A DNA stretch of 64,000 bases, taken from NCBI GenBank assembly GCA_000727475.1, contig KL647305.1, positions 26,958 to 90,957 on the forward strand, read 5' to 3'. Below the pieces are notes generated by a model. That model did not search any database and was not told the origin of the DNA. It saw only the letters and a list, made by a program, of their open reading frames with translations. This stretch comes from Sarcocystis neurona. Its lineage: Eukaryota > Apicomplexa > Conoidasida > Eucoccidiorida > Sarcocystidae. The translations under genes and the position numbers were made by a program. This document shows positions 1 to 13,209 of the stretch, piece after piece. The first letter of the stretch is position 1. Each line of letters opens with the position of its first letter.

Positions 1-3000
1 TCGAAACGCTGACCCATTCACAGGCTATGCAGGAGCAGGCAGTGCGCTTCATAGAACAGCGCTGCTGCGGGAGATTATAAGACGACCGTTTCCCATGACA
101 AGGAAGTACGTACGCGCTGTGGTGTGGTCCGACGTTCGCAGCTGGAGTGAAGTGCGCGGCACGGAATTTCGAGGAGGTCACTACGACGCTCGTCTCCCAT
201 ACAAGACAGTACGGAAGGGCTGTGTAAAAGTGAGGATATACCTCGGGACGAATGAACTGTCGTTGCAAGCAAGACATGTGGCGAGTGGTTGATCATCTGG
301 AAACAGGAGCCCAATCCATGGCTTCCGACGTCGTGGTTCCGAAGAGGCAGGAACGTGAGCCAGGCGAATGGCACGTTTGTGGACAACATATTTGGCTGCT
401 ATCCCGTTTCTTCAGGAAGCGGCGGAGGCTGATCGGACCTCGGCGGGGAGGGCGAAGAGGCAGCCAAGTGTTGTGCCTGATTCGACGTGTTTCTGCTTGA
501 AGGATATCTTCCCAGGGAGCGCATTGCGTATTCTCCGTAGAAAAGGTTTTCCGCGTTCGAACGGAGTGTCACACATTCGTGTAATGAATGCCGTCCTTAT
601 ACGCTGGCTGATAGTTTCTTCCTCGCAGTCCGTGGAGATTATATCACTTCTGTGCCGTAGATATGGGCCGGAGCTGGGACTACAAACATAGTTGTGATGC
701 CTTGTTTTCGGCGTAGGAGTTTGTAAGCATTGCTGGACGAACACGCAGGTCTGCAATATTGACGCGATACGGGCTGACGTATCGCCACTGCTTTGTGGCG
801 AAGAGTAGCATGCACGAACACCTTGTGGCGGAACCCTACTGGAGTTTTGAAGAAGCACGACGGAGTGTGATAATTCCAGGTGTGGGATTGGTATCGCGAA
901 CGCTGCGGAATACGATGGCAAAAGTGTAACGACACGTGGTAGGATATGGTTGGTGTGAGAGCGGGTACAATATTCCAGCGGGCCGCCAAGAAGCGACCGC
1001 GAACCGGTGCACAGTATGTGGCCAAAAGGCGATATACGCAGGCGAGGCGTCTGTGTTCAGTGGCACATGCACTACCCTGACAGGATATCACGGTACCTTA
1101 CTTTCCCTCCCTTCCGGTCGCTCTGTTCATCTCTGCCTGTAAGAGGCGTTCACTTTTCCAACCACTTGTGCCAGCGCAAACGCCACTGACATTGTACGAC
1201 ATATGGTGAAGGAGCCGGAAAACATCACAGTCGGGATCTGGAAATGAGAATTCTGGTGCAGAGAGTATGCTGGCATACGAAACAACCGCAGCGCACCCTT
1301 GTCCCCCTCGCAGGACACCACAAAACAACAGTTCTGAGAGCAGGCTGATACTCTATCCTTTGACCGTACCTGCTGCGTACCTCAGATGGAGACTCACTCA
1401 CCAGATTGTTTCCGAGGCAAGGACGCAAGCAGGAGCTATAACGCTAAATGGTTTACACTATGGACACAGCACCAGCCTGCAGGTCGGGTGGTACTGTTGA
1501 CGAACGTTAGCCCGTAACCATGCTCCGTCGCTCCAGGAAAAGGGCACGCCATCCGCGTAAATTGTGCCGCAGAGCTGCGCGGAGTGGCTCAGCGCCTTCG
1601 TCAGAAATGGTGGGGTTGCCGTGGTCCAACCACTACGGAACGTCGCTGAAGGTGGATGAAACGTTTCACCTTGTTATTGCGAAACACACAAGAGTTGAAA
1701 CTGGCAGAGGAAATAAGGTTTGTTCCGCAAACGAATAATTCATTCTGATGTGCGCAATGGCATAATACTTGAGACTGGCAAACGAAAGCAGGCAGGGCAC
1801 CGTTAGTTCCTATTTACGCCGCCTGATGAGGCGAATTAGTACCGAAGGCGATACGAATATTCGACGGAGGGGAACCGTACCCGAGCGCCAACGACTTATA
1901 AAACCAGAGCTAAATGAGCGAGACGAAATTCTCGCATGCATCTCACAGCGTCCAGCAGGAAGGAGGAGGCAGTCTCCGCGTCCAGAGAAGCCCACAACGC
2001 ATGCTGCCGCCCTCTGAAGCGACACCAGTAGTTGTCCAACCCCCCCGCAACTCAAAAGGCGATGGTCACACATGGCTCTGCGTACACTTCGAAAAGTAGT
2101 GAAGGCATACGAAAAAGGGGAATGCGCAGCTACAGTTAGGACTCAGGACAGCGAGAGCAATATGTGCCTGCCATCCTGCTCAAAAGAAGCGTTATGCGGT
2201 CCATCGCGTTCGCAAGAAGAGGCGATACGATTCAGAACGCATTAGTGTGGCGAAACACCTGAAAAGAGAGAGCAACGCCACACGACACCACGCACACGTC
2301 ATCTGGCTTTGTTTGGTTTGCCGGTTATTAACCAAAAGGGAAAGCAGAAGCGCGTTTTTAAAGAGATGTGGAAGATTAAAACTAAGGAACGGTCGTTGCG
2401 ATGAATTTTCTTGGTGCACACAGCTCAACAGAGATGAAGGAAAATATCCTCTCTTGCATAACTGTTACAACGAGGCGCCGTTCTTCACGGAGTCCATCTG
2501 GTGGCGAAAGTGGGTCTTGACTGAACCCAAGGACACGCCTGCGTTTAGCGAAGGAGCTGTTGTAACCCGGGTGTCAGAAGCCGCACAGACTGTTTGAAAG
2601 CACGCGATAAGCAAGAAGCGGATCGCTAGAGTGTGTGGATGACCCGACATGAGTGGCTGACATATTGTATTCGAGGAGGGAGTCTTTGTGAACGTTTTGT
2701 AGGGGAAAATTTCCTGCTTTGTCGCTTCCGCGGAGGTACGCATAATCAAAGCAACTCGCATTACCTGGCCAGACTACGTTTCCGTAGTACTTCATTGAGA
2801 GTCGATTCTGTTTGAGACATCCGTAGACAAGTTTTGAACTGGTCCTGGTCGTGGGATTCCATACTTAGTAGGCACTGTCGGGAAGTAACGCGAAAATCAT
2901 ACCTCATGACTTTTGTGAGGTGGCTCCGCCTTCGGCCACGAAGCAGTCCTCCTTGTGTCAGCACGTCTATGCTTCGTCTCAACAAGTAGCATGCGGGAAC

Positions 3001-4300
3001 CTTTTACACGTGTCGAGGACCAGGCTCGGTGCGGACGGAGTGGGCGATGTACAGGAGGTATGGACGATGCAAGAATGGCCGGCCGGTCATTCAGAGAAGG
3101 CTCCTGAGCAGCGCCGCTGAACGTGCAGTCAACTCATAGTGGAAGTGGACAACGTCAAGGCAAGGTGTTCGAGGTTCAGTGTCATCCACTATATACTGTG
3201 TGTAAAAGCGTATATTTTCTCCCGTCTTCTACAACGCTTTTTGTGGTCTGCGTTTGTGCGGTCGGTTCTTCGACGGAAGCACATAGGTCAGGGCGGGTGG
3301 TTCGTAAGCATTGTCGGCAGACGGAAAGTCGCGTACAACTCAATTGACGCTGTGCGTGGGAGTCGACAGCTCTCACGATTGTTATTAGAATGCGCTGTGA
3401 GGTAAAAGCTATACTCACAGTGCTTCGCAGCTGCAGATGACACACCCAGGAATCTGAGCAAAGAATGATATTCACCCCGCTCGACATATCTATTCCGTTT
3501 TCTGGCTGGAGACAGCCGTGTTGGAGTGTGCTCACTAAAAACAAGTATAGAGTTTGCAATGGAGTTGCCGAGCTACGTATGACTGCAACACCTTTCTCCT
3601 AGACCAGGAGGCACCGTTGACGAACGTTCGTCCACTGCAACGCTACACGTGATCGGCGAAACAGGATATTGTGAGTCTGCGATGTAAACTGTGCGACACG
3701 CGATATTTCACCATTCTCAACTAACACGAGGGACCGTCAAATCTAGAAGCACATGCGGATAGCTGCAGATGGATCCGTTCCTTCAGCGTATTTCGTGAAC
3801 GGTCAGAAGAACTGAGACTAATAGAAGAAATAGAGAGAGCGGATTCCTGGAAGCGTGGCGCGCTGTATCGATTTGGTAAGGAACGTATTACAGATACTCG
3901 ACGGGGCTAAAACGCCTCAATAGGTCAGAACCTCCAAAGGTGGGGAGTGCGCGAGCAACGCTGAATCGCTGCTCTGACTGCACGGCGTCGACTCACATAA
4001 ACAAGCTAGTCAAGAGGAAAGGGCAGAGAGAGCAAGGTGAATACGACCGTTCTATGGCGCACCGCTAGCAGGGGTCTGTATTCCATCTCCACTCGGAAGA
4101 CGGTGACCTGACCTGGGTGCGCGTAGAGAATCAGAAGCACTTGAGCTGTAAGAGAACGCACACGTGAGCCTGCGTTCAGGTTTCTAATGAACGTGTATAA
4201 GCTGTACTTGAGACGCTTCATGATCGAAGAGTTTTTCTGTTCGAAGTCTACGCAGATACTGGGAGTAGGGTTCGTAGACCAGTGTTTTCGGGGGAAAGCT
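1..4300 (+). repeat. Array unit 1 (long form, modules A-B-C-D-E)
   Basis: Approximate module positions are A 97-690, B 690-960, C 960-2440, D 2440-3400 and E 3400-4300. It aligns nearly end to end with unit 2 at an offset of about 4.1-4.2 kb; for example, the segment around 1020-1060 (aggcgaggcgtctgtgttca) recurs at 5227-5265. Module C contains its own E-like piece (gttgacgaacgttagcccgt near 1496, matching gttgacgaacgttcgtccac near 3617). The long form is therefore itself made of duplicated sub-blocks. The left end is cut by the window edge, so the array may extend further left. Reading frames are broken throughout. Confidence 0.65.
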
Positions 4301-7300
4301 TGACACGGCTCTTCCCCGTAACAAGGACGTACGTACGGCCTGCAGCGTTCGCTGCTGGAGTGGACGATGCGGCACGGAATTTGAGGGCATCTTCTTGGGG
4401 CTCATCCCTCAAACAAGGCAATGCAGAAGGGCTGCGTCTTTAAAAAATATATCTGCGTCGGGACCAGCGAAGTGTCGCTGCAAGCAAAGCCCACGGGAAT
4501 ATTTCAGGGTCTGTAAACAACAGAAAAATTCGTGGTCTCCGATAATGTGGATCCGAAGAAGAAGGGACGTGAGCCTGCTCCATGACACGCATGTGGATAA
4601 CAGGGTTGGCTCCTACTCTGTTTCTGCAAGAAGCGACTGAGGCTTATCACACCGGGGCACGGAGTGAGAAGAGGGCGTCAAGCGTTTGGCTGGGTTGACG
4701 TGTCTCTGATGAAGTATCCTGCCCAGCGAGTCCCTTGTGTATATCCCCTGGGAAAGGGATACCGTGGTCGAATCGTACCCCTGAGACTCATGTAAGAAAT
4801 GCGGTGTTTTTTTAATATTCGACGCAAAAACTAGCACTTCCGTAGCATATAGGTGCGGATAAGGCGGGACTGAGAACCTGGTTGGGGGGCGCTGATTCAC
4901 GCAGGAGCTGGTAACCACTGCAGAAAGGGTACGAGTGTTCGCGACGTTGATGCGACAACGGCTGACGACGATTCAACTTGCTCCCGTTCCCCCTCTGCTG
5001 TACGGCGAATAGTGGCAGGCGCGAACACCTTGTGGTCGAATCCTACTGGAGTTTTGAAGGAGAGTGAGAAAGCGTGGGACATCCAGGTGAGCGATGGGCA
5101 TCGAGGGTCCTGCGGAATATGAAGTGAATCTACATGGATATATGGTTTGATATATTAGCTGTGGGAGCGGGTACGAAATTACGGCGGACAGCCGAGAAGC
5201 GACACCGAGTGTGCACGCAACATACAGTCGAAAGGCGAAATATGCAGACGAGGCGTGTGTGTTCAGGGAGACATGCACTACTCTGACAAGAGATTACGGC
5301 GCCTCACTTGCCTTCCGTTCCCGTCACTCTATTTCATCTCTACCTCCAAGAGGCGTTCATTCTTCAACCACTTGTGCAGCGCGAACATCACTAACATTGT
5401 ACGACATATGGTGAATGAGCCGGACAGTCCGGATCTGGAAATGAGAATTCTGATGCAGAGAGTACGCTGAGCTATGGAACAACTGCAGCACACCCGCGTC
5501 CCCACCGCAGGGCACCACAGATTAGAAAAGTCGAGGGCAGACTGAGACTCTACCCTTTGACAGCACCTGGTCCGTCCCTCAGATGGAGATTTACTCAACA
5601 GAATGTTCAGGAGGCGAGGACGCAAACAGGGCACGATAGCGCTGAATGGTTTACAGTATGGACACAGCACCAGCCTGCAGGTCAGATGCGTACTGTTGAC
5701 GAATGGTGGCCCGTACCCCCCGTCTACCCAGGGAAAGAGCACACTATCCGCCTGAATTGTGACGTAGAGCTGCCGGCGGTGGCTCAGCGTTTTCGTCGAA
5801 AAGAAGGGGTCGCGGGATCCAAGCTGTACAGAACGTCGCTGAGGTTGGGTGAAGGGGCTCACTTCCTTGTTGCGAAACACACAAGAGTCGAAACTGGCAG
5901 AGGAAAGACGGTATGTTCGGTAGATGAACATTTTATCCTGTTGCGTGCCGGGACATCAGATTTGAGATCAACAAAGGAAACACGGACGGGCCAGCACTGG
6001 CTGCACCGCATGGTGAGTCGCTTTGATAGGGCATAAAACGAGTATTACACGAGCGACACAATATTTGTGCTTGCTCCTTACAGCGTCCAGGAGCAAGGAC
6101 ACAGTAGCCCAGGCCTCTGAAGGCCCCCAGAAAGTCTGCGGCCGCCGTCTGAGGCAGCATAGGTAGTTGTTCGATTTTATCATAACTGGAACAGCGGCAG
6201 TCACACATGGATTCCCTGTAGACCACGAGAAGCAGCAAAGGCATATAGAAAGAAGCACGCGAAAACTAGGACTCTGGACAGCGAGTACAACAATCAAGTG
6301 CGGCTTTGCTCAAACAAAACACACTGCGGTCCATCGCGTTAGCAGGAACGGACCACACGGTTCATGTTGCATTACTGGGGCGGGAAACCTGAAACGAAAT
6401 GGCAGCACAAAACCGCCCTGTTTCCACATCCTCTGGAATCGTTTAGCTTACCGCGTGAATGTAAGCACAGGGGGATGCAAAGCGGCATTTTTAAAAAAAG
6501 GTGGTGTCGGGATTAGCGAACAATGTTCACGATGACCGGTCGTGGCGTAAAGCTCAGCAAGGGTGAACTGAAACATCCTGTGTTGCAGAACGGAAACAAG
6601 TAGACGCAGTTGTCCTCCGACTCCGTCTGGTGACGATAACGGGACTTGACTGCCCCCACGGACACGCCTGCGCTTCACGGAGGAGGCTGGTGCATTGCTT
6701 TTGTTTGACGGCGCAGAGGCTCTCCTGGCGCACGCAAGGAACGACGAGGCGCTCAGAGGTGTGGATGATTCGACATGGGTGATTCGACGAGTGTGCTGAC
6801 TCAGCGTATTCAAGCAGGAAGTGCCTTGTGAGCGTCTCGTAGCAAGAGTTCCGGTGCGTTATCTGCTCGGCGCAGGTGCACAAAATGAAGAAAACACACC
6901 CCACGTGGTCCGACAACATTTCCGCAGCATTTGTTCGAGAGTATTCATTCTCTGTGCAATATCTGTGGACAGTTTCCGAGATAGTCCCTGATCGAGGGAT
7001 TTCGTATCTCTTAGGCGCCAGCGAGAACTGAAACGAAAGTGATGCCCTAGAACTTTCGCGAGGTAGCTTCAACTTCGATCAGCAAGCGATTCCACTTTTT
7101 CAAAGACGCTTGTGTTTCACCGCAAATAATGGCCTGCGAGGTGGCATCCCTTACTGTTGTGAAGGACAGAATAATATTCGTAGTGAGTAATGAGGACCGA
7201 GGATGTCCCGCGACGCGAGTGGGACTGAGGATGTACAGGAGATTCCGAAGATGCGGCCGTGCCTCTCTTTGAGAAGGGCGCCTGAGCAGCGCCGTTGAAC

Positions 7301-8155
7301 GTGCAATCGATTCACACCAGGGGTGGACTACCTGATCGCTAAATATATTGGTCGCCGCTATTTCCAATATTTTGGGGAAGATAGAGTGTATTCTGTTCTC
7401 TCCCCCAATGCTTTTTTCGTCCTGCCTGCGTGTGGCTCGTTTTTCTGTGCCGCAGCTCGTATTAGGGGGGTTGGTCCAAAACCACTGTGAGCAGACGGAA
7501 AGTTGTGCGCAATTTAGTAGACGCTCTGCGTAGTAGCCGACAGTTGTCAGGACTGCTACTAGGACAGGCTACGAAGCAGAAGCTGTATTAGCTGTCGTCC
7601 GTAGATCCGCATGACGGATCAAGGGACCTGAGGGCAGAAGTCGGGTCGCCATAGCTATTCCGTTTCCCGGAACGAGACATACTATCTGGAAAGTGCGCAG
7701 TGCAGATAAGGGAGGAGTTCCTCCTGCAGTTATCGGGCTGCGCTGTGACTGCAACACCGTTCTCCCAGACAGGGAAGCTTCGATCATAAGCATTAGTCTA
7801 GTACTGTGCTCCGGTGATTCAGGGAAGTAGATTTTTGTGAAACGGAGGTGTCAAGTGGGCGGCAGGCAACGATTCAACAACGTCAGCCAACACGAGGAGC
7901 GTCGAATCCGAAAGCATGTGCCCCTGGGTAGACGCGGATCCGATAGTCCACGGCGTCTCATGAGTGGTCAGCAGAGCCAAACATGGCAGTGGAAATGCAG
8001 AACGCGTATTCTCGAGGGCGTGGCGGGGTGTGCCGTCTTTGTAAGGAAGCTTGTCCAGGCACTCGACGGGGCTAAAACGCGTCACGGGGCCAAAATATCA
8101 GACTTAGAGGAGAACCCGAGCACCACTAAGTCGTTGCTTTCACTGCTCATGGTTA
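4300..8155 (+). repeat. Array unit 2 (long form)
   Basis: This is the second long copy: A from 4320, B about 4895-5165, C about 5165-6560, D about 6560-7560, E about 7560-8150. It is the closest structural relative of unit 1 and is the only other copy carrying module C. Its E module keeps an open + frame (7837-8175) whose central part, around 8029-8135, is similar residue by residue to the frame at 12778-12900 in unit 4. Module A is more damaged here than in units 1, 4 and 5. Confidence 0.65.
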
Positions 8156-10240
8156 TGGGGTGTTGGTTGGCGTAGGAGCTTTTACGCATTGCACAAAGGG
8201 CACTCATGTTCACATTATTGAAGCGACACCGACTGACGAGGATTTGTCTCGCTCCCAGCCTACTCTGTTTTGCATCGAACAGCTGCGCGCGCGAATATTT
8301 TGTAGCTGATACCTATTAGAGCGCAAGTGAACATTTTACAGTCGATACCTATTAGAGCGTGGGAATGGTATCCCCACTTGGAGATTCGACATCGCAAACC
8401 CTGTGGAGTACGAAGCAAATCCAATCTAAAATTCAGTTTCGTTGGTGATTGTAAACACACAGGAATACAAACAGGTATATAAAGTGATAGTGTACAAGTC
8501 GAAACTAACAGCGAATTATTGCGGTGACCTCGCGTGGAGCATAGCTCAGCAAGCATGAACGGAAATATCCTCTATTGCAGGACGAATGCATATAGACGCT
8601 GTTCTCCGCGGAGTCCATCCGGGGAGGAGAGCGGGACTTGATTGTGCCGACGGACACGCCTACGCCTAAGGAAGCAGACGGCGTGGCGTTGGTGTCCGAA
8701 GGAGCAGAAGCTGTCCTTGGGCACGCGAGGAGCGAGGAGCGACGCTTAGACGTATGGGTGATTCGACGTGAGTGTGGAGGACACAGTGTAGTCCAACAGG
8801 GATTGCCGTGTGATCGTCCTCTAACAAGAAGCTCTGAGCGTTGTCGTTACAGCACAGACGCACGTAATGAAGGCAACGCACCGCACGCGGTGCGACTACA
8901 TTTCCGCTGCATTTCATTGAGGGTATCGAATCTGTCTATCTGTGGACAGTTTCCGTGCGAGTCTCTGGTCATGGAATTCCTCATCTCTGAGGCGCTGACG
9001 AGAGCTGACGAGAAAATTCTACTTCACAACTTTCGCGAGGTGGCTACGAGTGCGGCCACCAGGCGATCCTCCTTGTCCCCCTACCTCTGTCCCTTGTCGC
9101 GAATAGTTGCATGCGAGGACATTTCGCAGGTGGCATCCGCTGGTGTTGTGAATATGGAGAGGATAGTACTTCGTAGGGTGGAACGACGGTCGAGGGCTTC
9201 ACGCTATACAAATGTTACTGATGATGTACAGGAGCTAGTGACGATGCGGCCATGGCCAACCATTGAGGGGGGGTCATTAGCAACGTCATTGAATATGCAT
9301 TTAATTGCGGGAGTGGACAAGGTGAAGTATTTTGAGAAGAACAGCGTACACTCTGTTCGGTGTCCACTTCGTCAACGCTGCTTCTGGCCTGCTTGCGCTG
9401 TGTCCGCTTGTCGACACAGTCAGTTGGATTAGGGCGGATGATGCTTACCACTGCGGGCAGACGCGGTCCTGCGAAACTCAGCCGACACTGTGCATAATAT
9501 TTGAGAACTCGCAGGATTGTTATCCTGGCAGGCTATGAAGCAGAAGCTGTACTCGCTCTCCTTCGTAGCCGCACGTGACAGACTAAGGAATCTGAGAGCA
9601 GAAGCGTGTTCACCCCTCCGCTCGTAGCTGTTCGTTCTTCCAGTGAAAGAAACACTTACTTGAGATTGCTCACTAGAGATAAGAAAAGAATCTGTGGTGG
9701 AATTCATGAGTTACTCTGTAACTGCAATGCATCCGCACAGGGACGTGACGCTCGCGAATACTAGTCTACTGCTATCCTTTGTGGCAACACGGAAACAGGA
9801 TGCTGTCGTTGTAGAGCTGTGGTTTAAACGGCGCGCAGTGATTCACCACCTTCAGCCAACACAGGGGACCGTCAAATCCACACCGGTTCGCGGGTATCTG
9901 CAGGTGGATCCAATCTTCCACCATGTCTCACGAACAGTCAGAAGGGCCCAAACTGACACAGAAATACAGAGACGCTATCGCCGGGGAGGCGGCATTCTGC
10001 GCAGACTTGACATGGAGAGTCATGGAGACTCCCGGCGATCTGACGTGAGTTCGCGCAGAGTACCAGAAGCAGAAGACGAAACGAGAAGGCACACCCGAGT
10101 CTGCATTCAGGATTCTATTGAACCTGTATAACTTACAACTGGGACAGGTCATGGCCGAAGAGCTGTCCTTTCCGTAGCCTACGCAGAAACTGGGAGTACA
10201 GTTCGTAGGCAAATGCCGCGGCGGGGGATCTTAGGAGGAC
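8155..10240 (+). repeat. Array unit 3 (short form, A and C missing)
   Basis: The unit runs B (8169-8430), D (about 8560-9540), E (about 9545-10240). The tail of E in unit 2 passes straight into B, so module A is absent. Module C is also absent. This explains the short 1.97-kb spacing to the neighbouring anchors. A small 36-bp direct duplication (gatacctattagagcg at 8308 and 8344) lies within B. The D module of this unit carries the longest open frame of the array (8638-9432). Confidence 0.6.
8638..9432 (+). pseudogene. 264-codon open frame in array unit 3, relic coding sequence
   Basis: I do not recognise a family with confidence. The frame opens with a non-ATG codon (TTG) and spans most of module D. 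Its residues 17-25 (GVALVSEGAEAV region) match, in the same frame, the equivalents in unit 4 (11303-11560) and the diverged copy near 20014-20496. A second segment, around 9110-9250, matches same-frame segments at 14758-14900 and 16850-16985. Conservation of one reading frame across independently mutated copies is what decayed protein-coding DNA shows and is not expected of a satellite. Other copies carry stops at different points. It is rich in Cys, Arg and Ser, with no clear signal peptide or membrane segment. It could be an internal exon or a dead gene fragment; there is no evidence it is expressed. Confidence 0.3.
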
Positions 10241-11731
10241 CGTCTCCTGTGACAAGGAAGTACGCACGCGCAATGCTCTGATCTGCCGTCCGTCGTTGGA
10301 GCGGGCTGTGCGACACGGAGTTTCGAGGACGTCTTCTTGAGGTTCGCCATCCAGACGACGCAAGGCGACATGCCTGTGCGTACTTCGGGAAGAGTGAACT
10401 GTCGTTGTAACTAAGGCTCGCGGCAAATATTCCAGGATCTGAAGACAGCAGAACGGTTCGTGCCTTTTGCTGGTGTGAGTCCAAGCAGGAAGGGGTGTGA
10501 GCGTGCCGAGTGACACGCCCGCGTGTAACAGGCTTGGCTGCTATTCCGTCTGCGTGTGTAGCAGCTGAGGCCAATCGGACGCCGGCGGAGAGTGCGGAGA
10601 GGGCGTCAAGTGTTGCGCCTGAATCGACGTGTGTTTGCTTCATGAAAGATACCCGCCCAGCGAGTGCCTTTTATATGCTCCGTGGGAAATGGATACCGCG
10701 GTCGAACCACACGTTTGAAATTCACTTGACGAACGCGTGCTTATTCGCTGGACAAAGAAGTTTCTCGGAGTATGTAGTGCAGAACGTAGCGCTCCTGTGC
10801 CATATTCGTGTCTACAGTGGGGCACTCGGAACATGGTTTTGGGGCCCTGTTTGGCGTAGGAGCGTGTAAGCATTGCAGAACGGACATACACGTCCTCAGA
10901 ATTTATGCGACAGCTGCTGACTAGGATTCGTTCCGTTTCTATTCCCACTACGCTTTGCATCGAATATTTGCATGCGTGAACTTTTTACAGTCGATACCTG
11001 TTAGAGTTTTCAAGGGGGACATCAAAGGTTGGTACCCCCGCATAGGGGTTGGGTGTCGAGGACCCTGCGGAATGCGGTGCAAACACAACTTACCGCACAG
11101 CTTCTCCAGCCACCGTTAACCCGAGGGAACGAAAAAAAACCGTCTGGAAAGAGAAGCTGCAGATCGGGGCTGACGAGCTGCCGTCCCATTGACTGCTCAT
11201 GGCGCATTGGTCAGTAACGGTGACTGAAAATATCTTCTGGTGGAGAACGGATACAGGTAGACGCAGTTCGCAGCGGGGTGCATCCGCAAACGAGAACGGG
11301 ACGTGGTCGTGCCCACGGACCCACCTGTGCGTGACGGAGGAGGCTGGTACACCGCAGTGTCAGAAGCCGCAGATGCTGTCCAGACGCACACGAGGAGCGA
11401 AGAGTGGCGCCAAGAAGTAGGGGTGATTCGACATGTGTGTGACTGGTGCAGTGTATTCGGGCACGAAGCACCTGGAGAGCGTCTTGCACCAATGCATTGG
11501 GTGCGCTGTCTGTTCGGCGCGGATACGCATAATGAAGGGAACGCATTCTACTTGGTCTGACTACGTTTCTGCAGAGTTGTGTAGAGCGTGTCGATTCTTT
11601 ATGAGAAATCTGTGGACAGTTTCCGAGATACTTCCTGGTCAATGGTACCTCACAACATCCGCAAGGAGGCCCCGACTTCGGACACCACTCAATCCTCCTT
11701 GTCCACCTACGTCTGTGCACCGTCACGGAGA

Positions 11732-11880
11732 AGAGAGAGGAAGGAAGACGGCAAGAGTGAAGAAGACGAAGATGGTGAATAGACTAGAGAAAATAGAGAG
11801 GGGGGGTGGAGAGAAAGAAAAGAGACGGAGACACAGAGACAGAGAGACACGGAGACAGAAGGAGAGAAAATTATACAAGG
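11732..11880 (+). repeat. GA-rich purine tract inside array unit 4
   Basis: About 150 bp are almost entirely A and G (words such as agagacagagagacacggag). The tract sits between ctacgtctgtgcaccgtcac and a segment continuing as gtgaagagcgagaggatag. In the other D modules (for example 14739-14810) the same place holds about 60 bp of ordinary sequence. The tract therefore replaced or expanded unique sequence in this copy only. It is a low-complexity expansion of no evident coding function. Confidence 0.7.
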
Positions 11881-12522
11881 AACATTCTTTAGTTTTGTGA
11901 AGAGCGAGAGGATAGTTCTTTCCAATGAAGAAGGGGAGTCGAGGGCCTTACGCTGTGCGGACTCCATTGACGATGCACAGGAGGTACGGACGAGGCAGAA
12001 GTGTACCGTCATTGAGACTGGGCCCCCTAGCAACGCGACTGAACGTCCAAACAACTCATAGTGAAAATCGGACAACGCGTAGGCGAGGTAATTTCTGTCC
12101 ATTGTTGTCCCCAACACTCTGAGGGTAAAAGCGTATATTCTGTCTAGCCTCCGCTTTACTAACGCTGTTTCTGTCCTGCCGACATGTGTCCCGCTCTTCG
12201 ACGCAACCACTTGTATCCGGACGGATGGTGCGTAACCGTTGTGGGTAGACGGGGAGTCCTGTGAACCTCAGTTGACGCTGTGCGTGGGACTTCACAGCTG
12301 TCAGGATTGCTACTAGAGTATGCTACGGAGCAGATGCTGTGCTAGCTCTCGTCCGCGGCTCCAAAAGAGAGATCAAGGATCCCGGGGACTGCTGGATGTT
12401 CACTCTGGCCTACGGGGCTATTCCGTCCGCCGGAGTAAGACACACTGGCTGAAGAGTGCTTACTAAGGATCACGAAAGAGCTTGCCGTGGATATGCCGGA
12501 TTACCCTGTGACTACAAGACAG

Positions 12523-12554
12523 AATCTCAGACTGGAAAGTCCCAGTCTGAGATT
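12523..12554. repeat. Perfect 13-bp inverted repeat with 6-nt loop
   Basis: The arms aatctcagactgg (12523-12535) and ccagtctgagatt (12542-12554) are exact reverse complements separated by six bases. The hairpin lies within module E of unit 4, at a place where the other copies show no such palindrome. It is not followed by a T-run, so I do not call it a terminator. Confidence 0.7.
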
Positions 12555-13209
12555 GGGACAGGGACACAGCACAGTGTTAGTGTGCTCCGTTGATTCAGGG
12601 AAGTACAGTGTTGTGGGATGGAGATGTGAAGTGGCAGGCAGGTAACGATTCACCACATTCAGCCAACACGAGAAACCGTCAAATCCAGACTAGGTACAGG
12701 CAGATTCAGTGCTCCACCATGTCTCGTGGACGGTCAGAAAGCCAAGCATGGCAGCGGAGATACAGAAGGCGTTTCCCGAGGGCGTGACAGGCTGTGCCGT
12801 TTTTGTAAGGAAGGTGGCCCAGGCACTCGACGGAGCTAAAACCCGTCACGGGGTCAAAATATCAGAATTAGAGGAGAACACGACCAACACTGAGTCGCTG
12901 CTTTTACTACACGGCGTCTCGCCACAACGGACGGGGCATGACGAAAATGACCTTTCTACGGGGCGGCCCTGCTACTGATCAGAATCTCACTCCCATTCGA
13001 AGTCCAGCGATCTGACGTGAACTCGCGGAGAGTATCAGAAGCAGTAAAGCGGTAAGAGGCGTCACACGCGAGCCTGCACTCAGGATTCTAATGAACCTGT
13101 ATAAGCTGTATTTGGAACATGTCGTGATCGAAAAGCTGTTTTGTGCAGCCTAAGCAGATTCTGGGAGTATGGTTTGTAGGCCAATGCAGCGGCGAGGCAG
13201 CTAGGCACG

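Noticed and set aside
11707..12210. 167-codon minus-strand frame with a Ser/Leu-rich stretch
   Set aside because: Its middle is the reverse complement of the GA-rich expansion; the rest is array module in a frame not conserved between copies.
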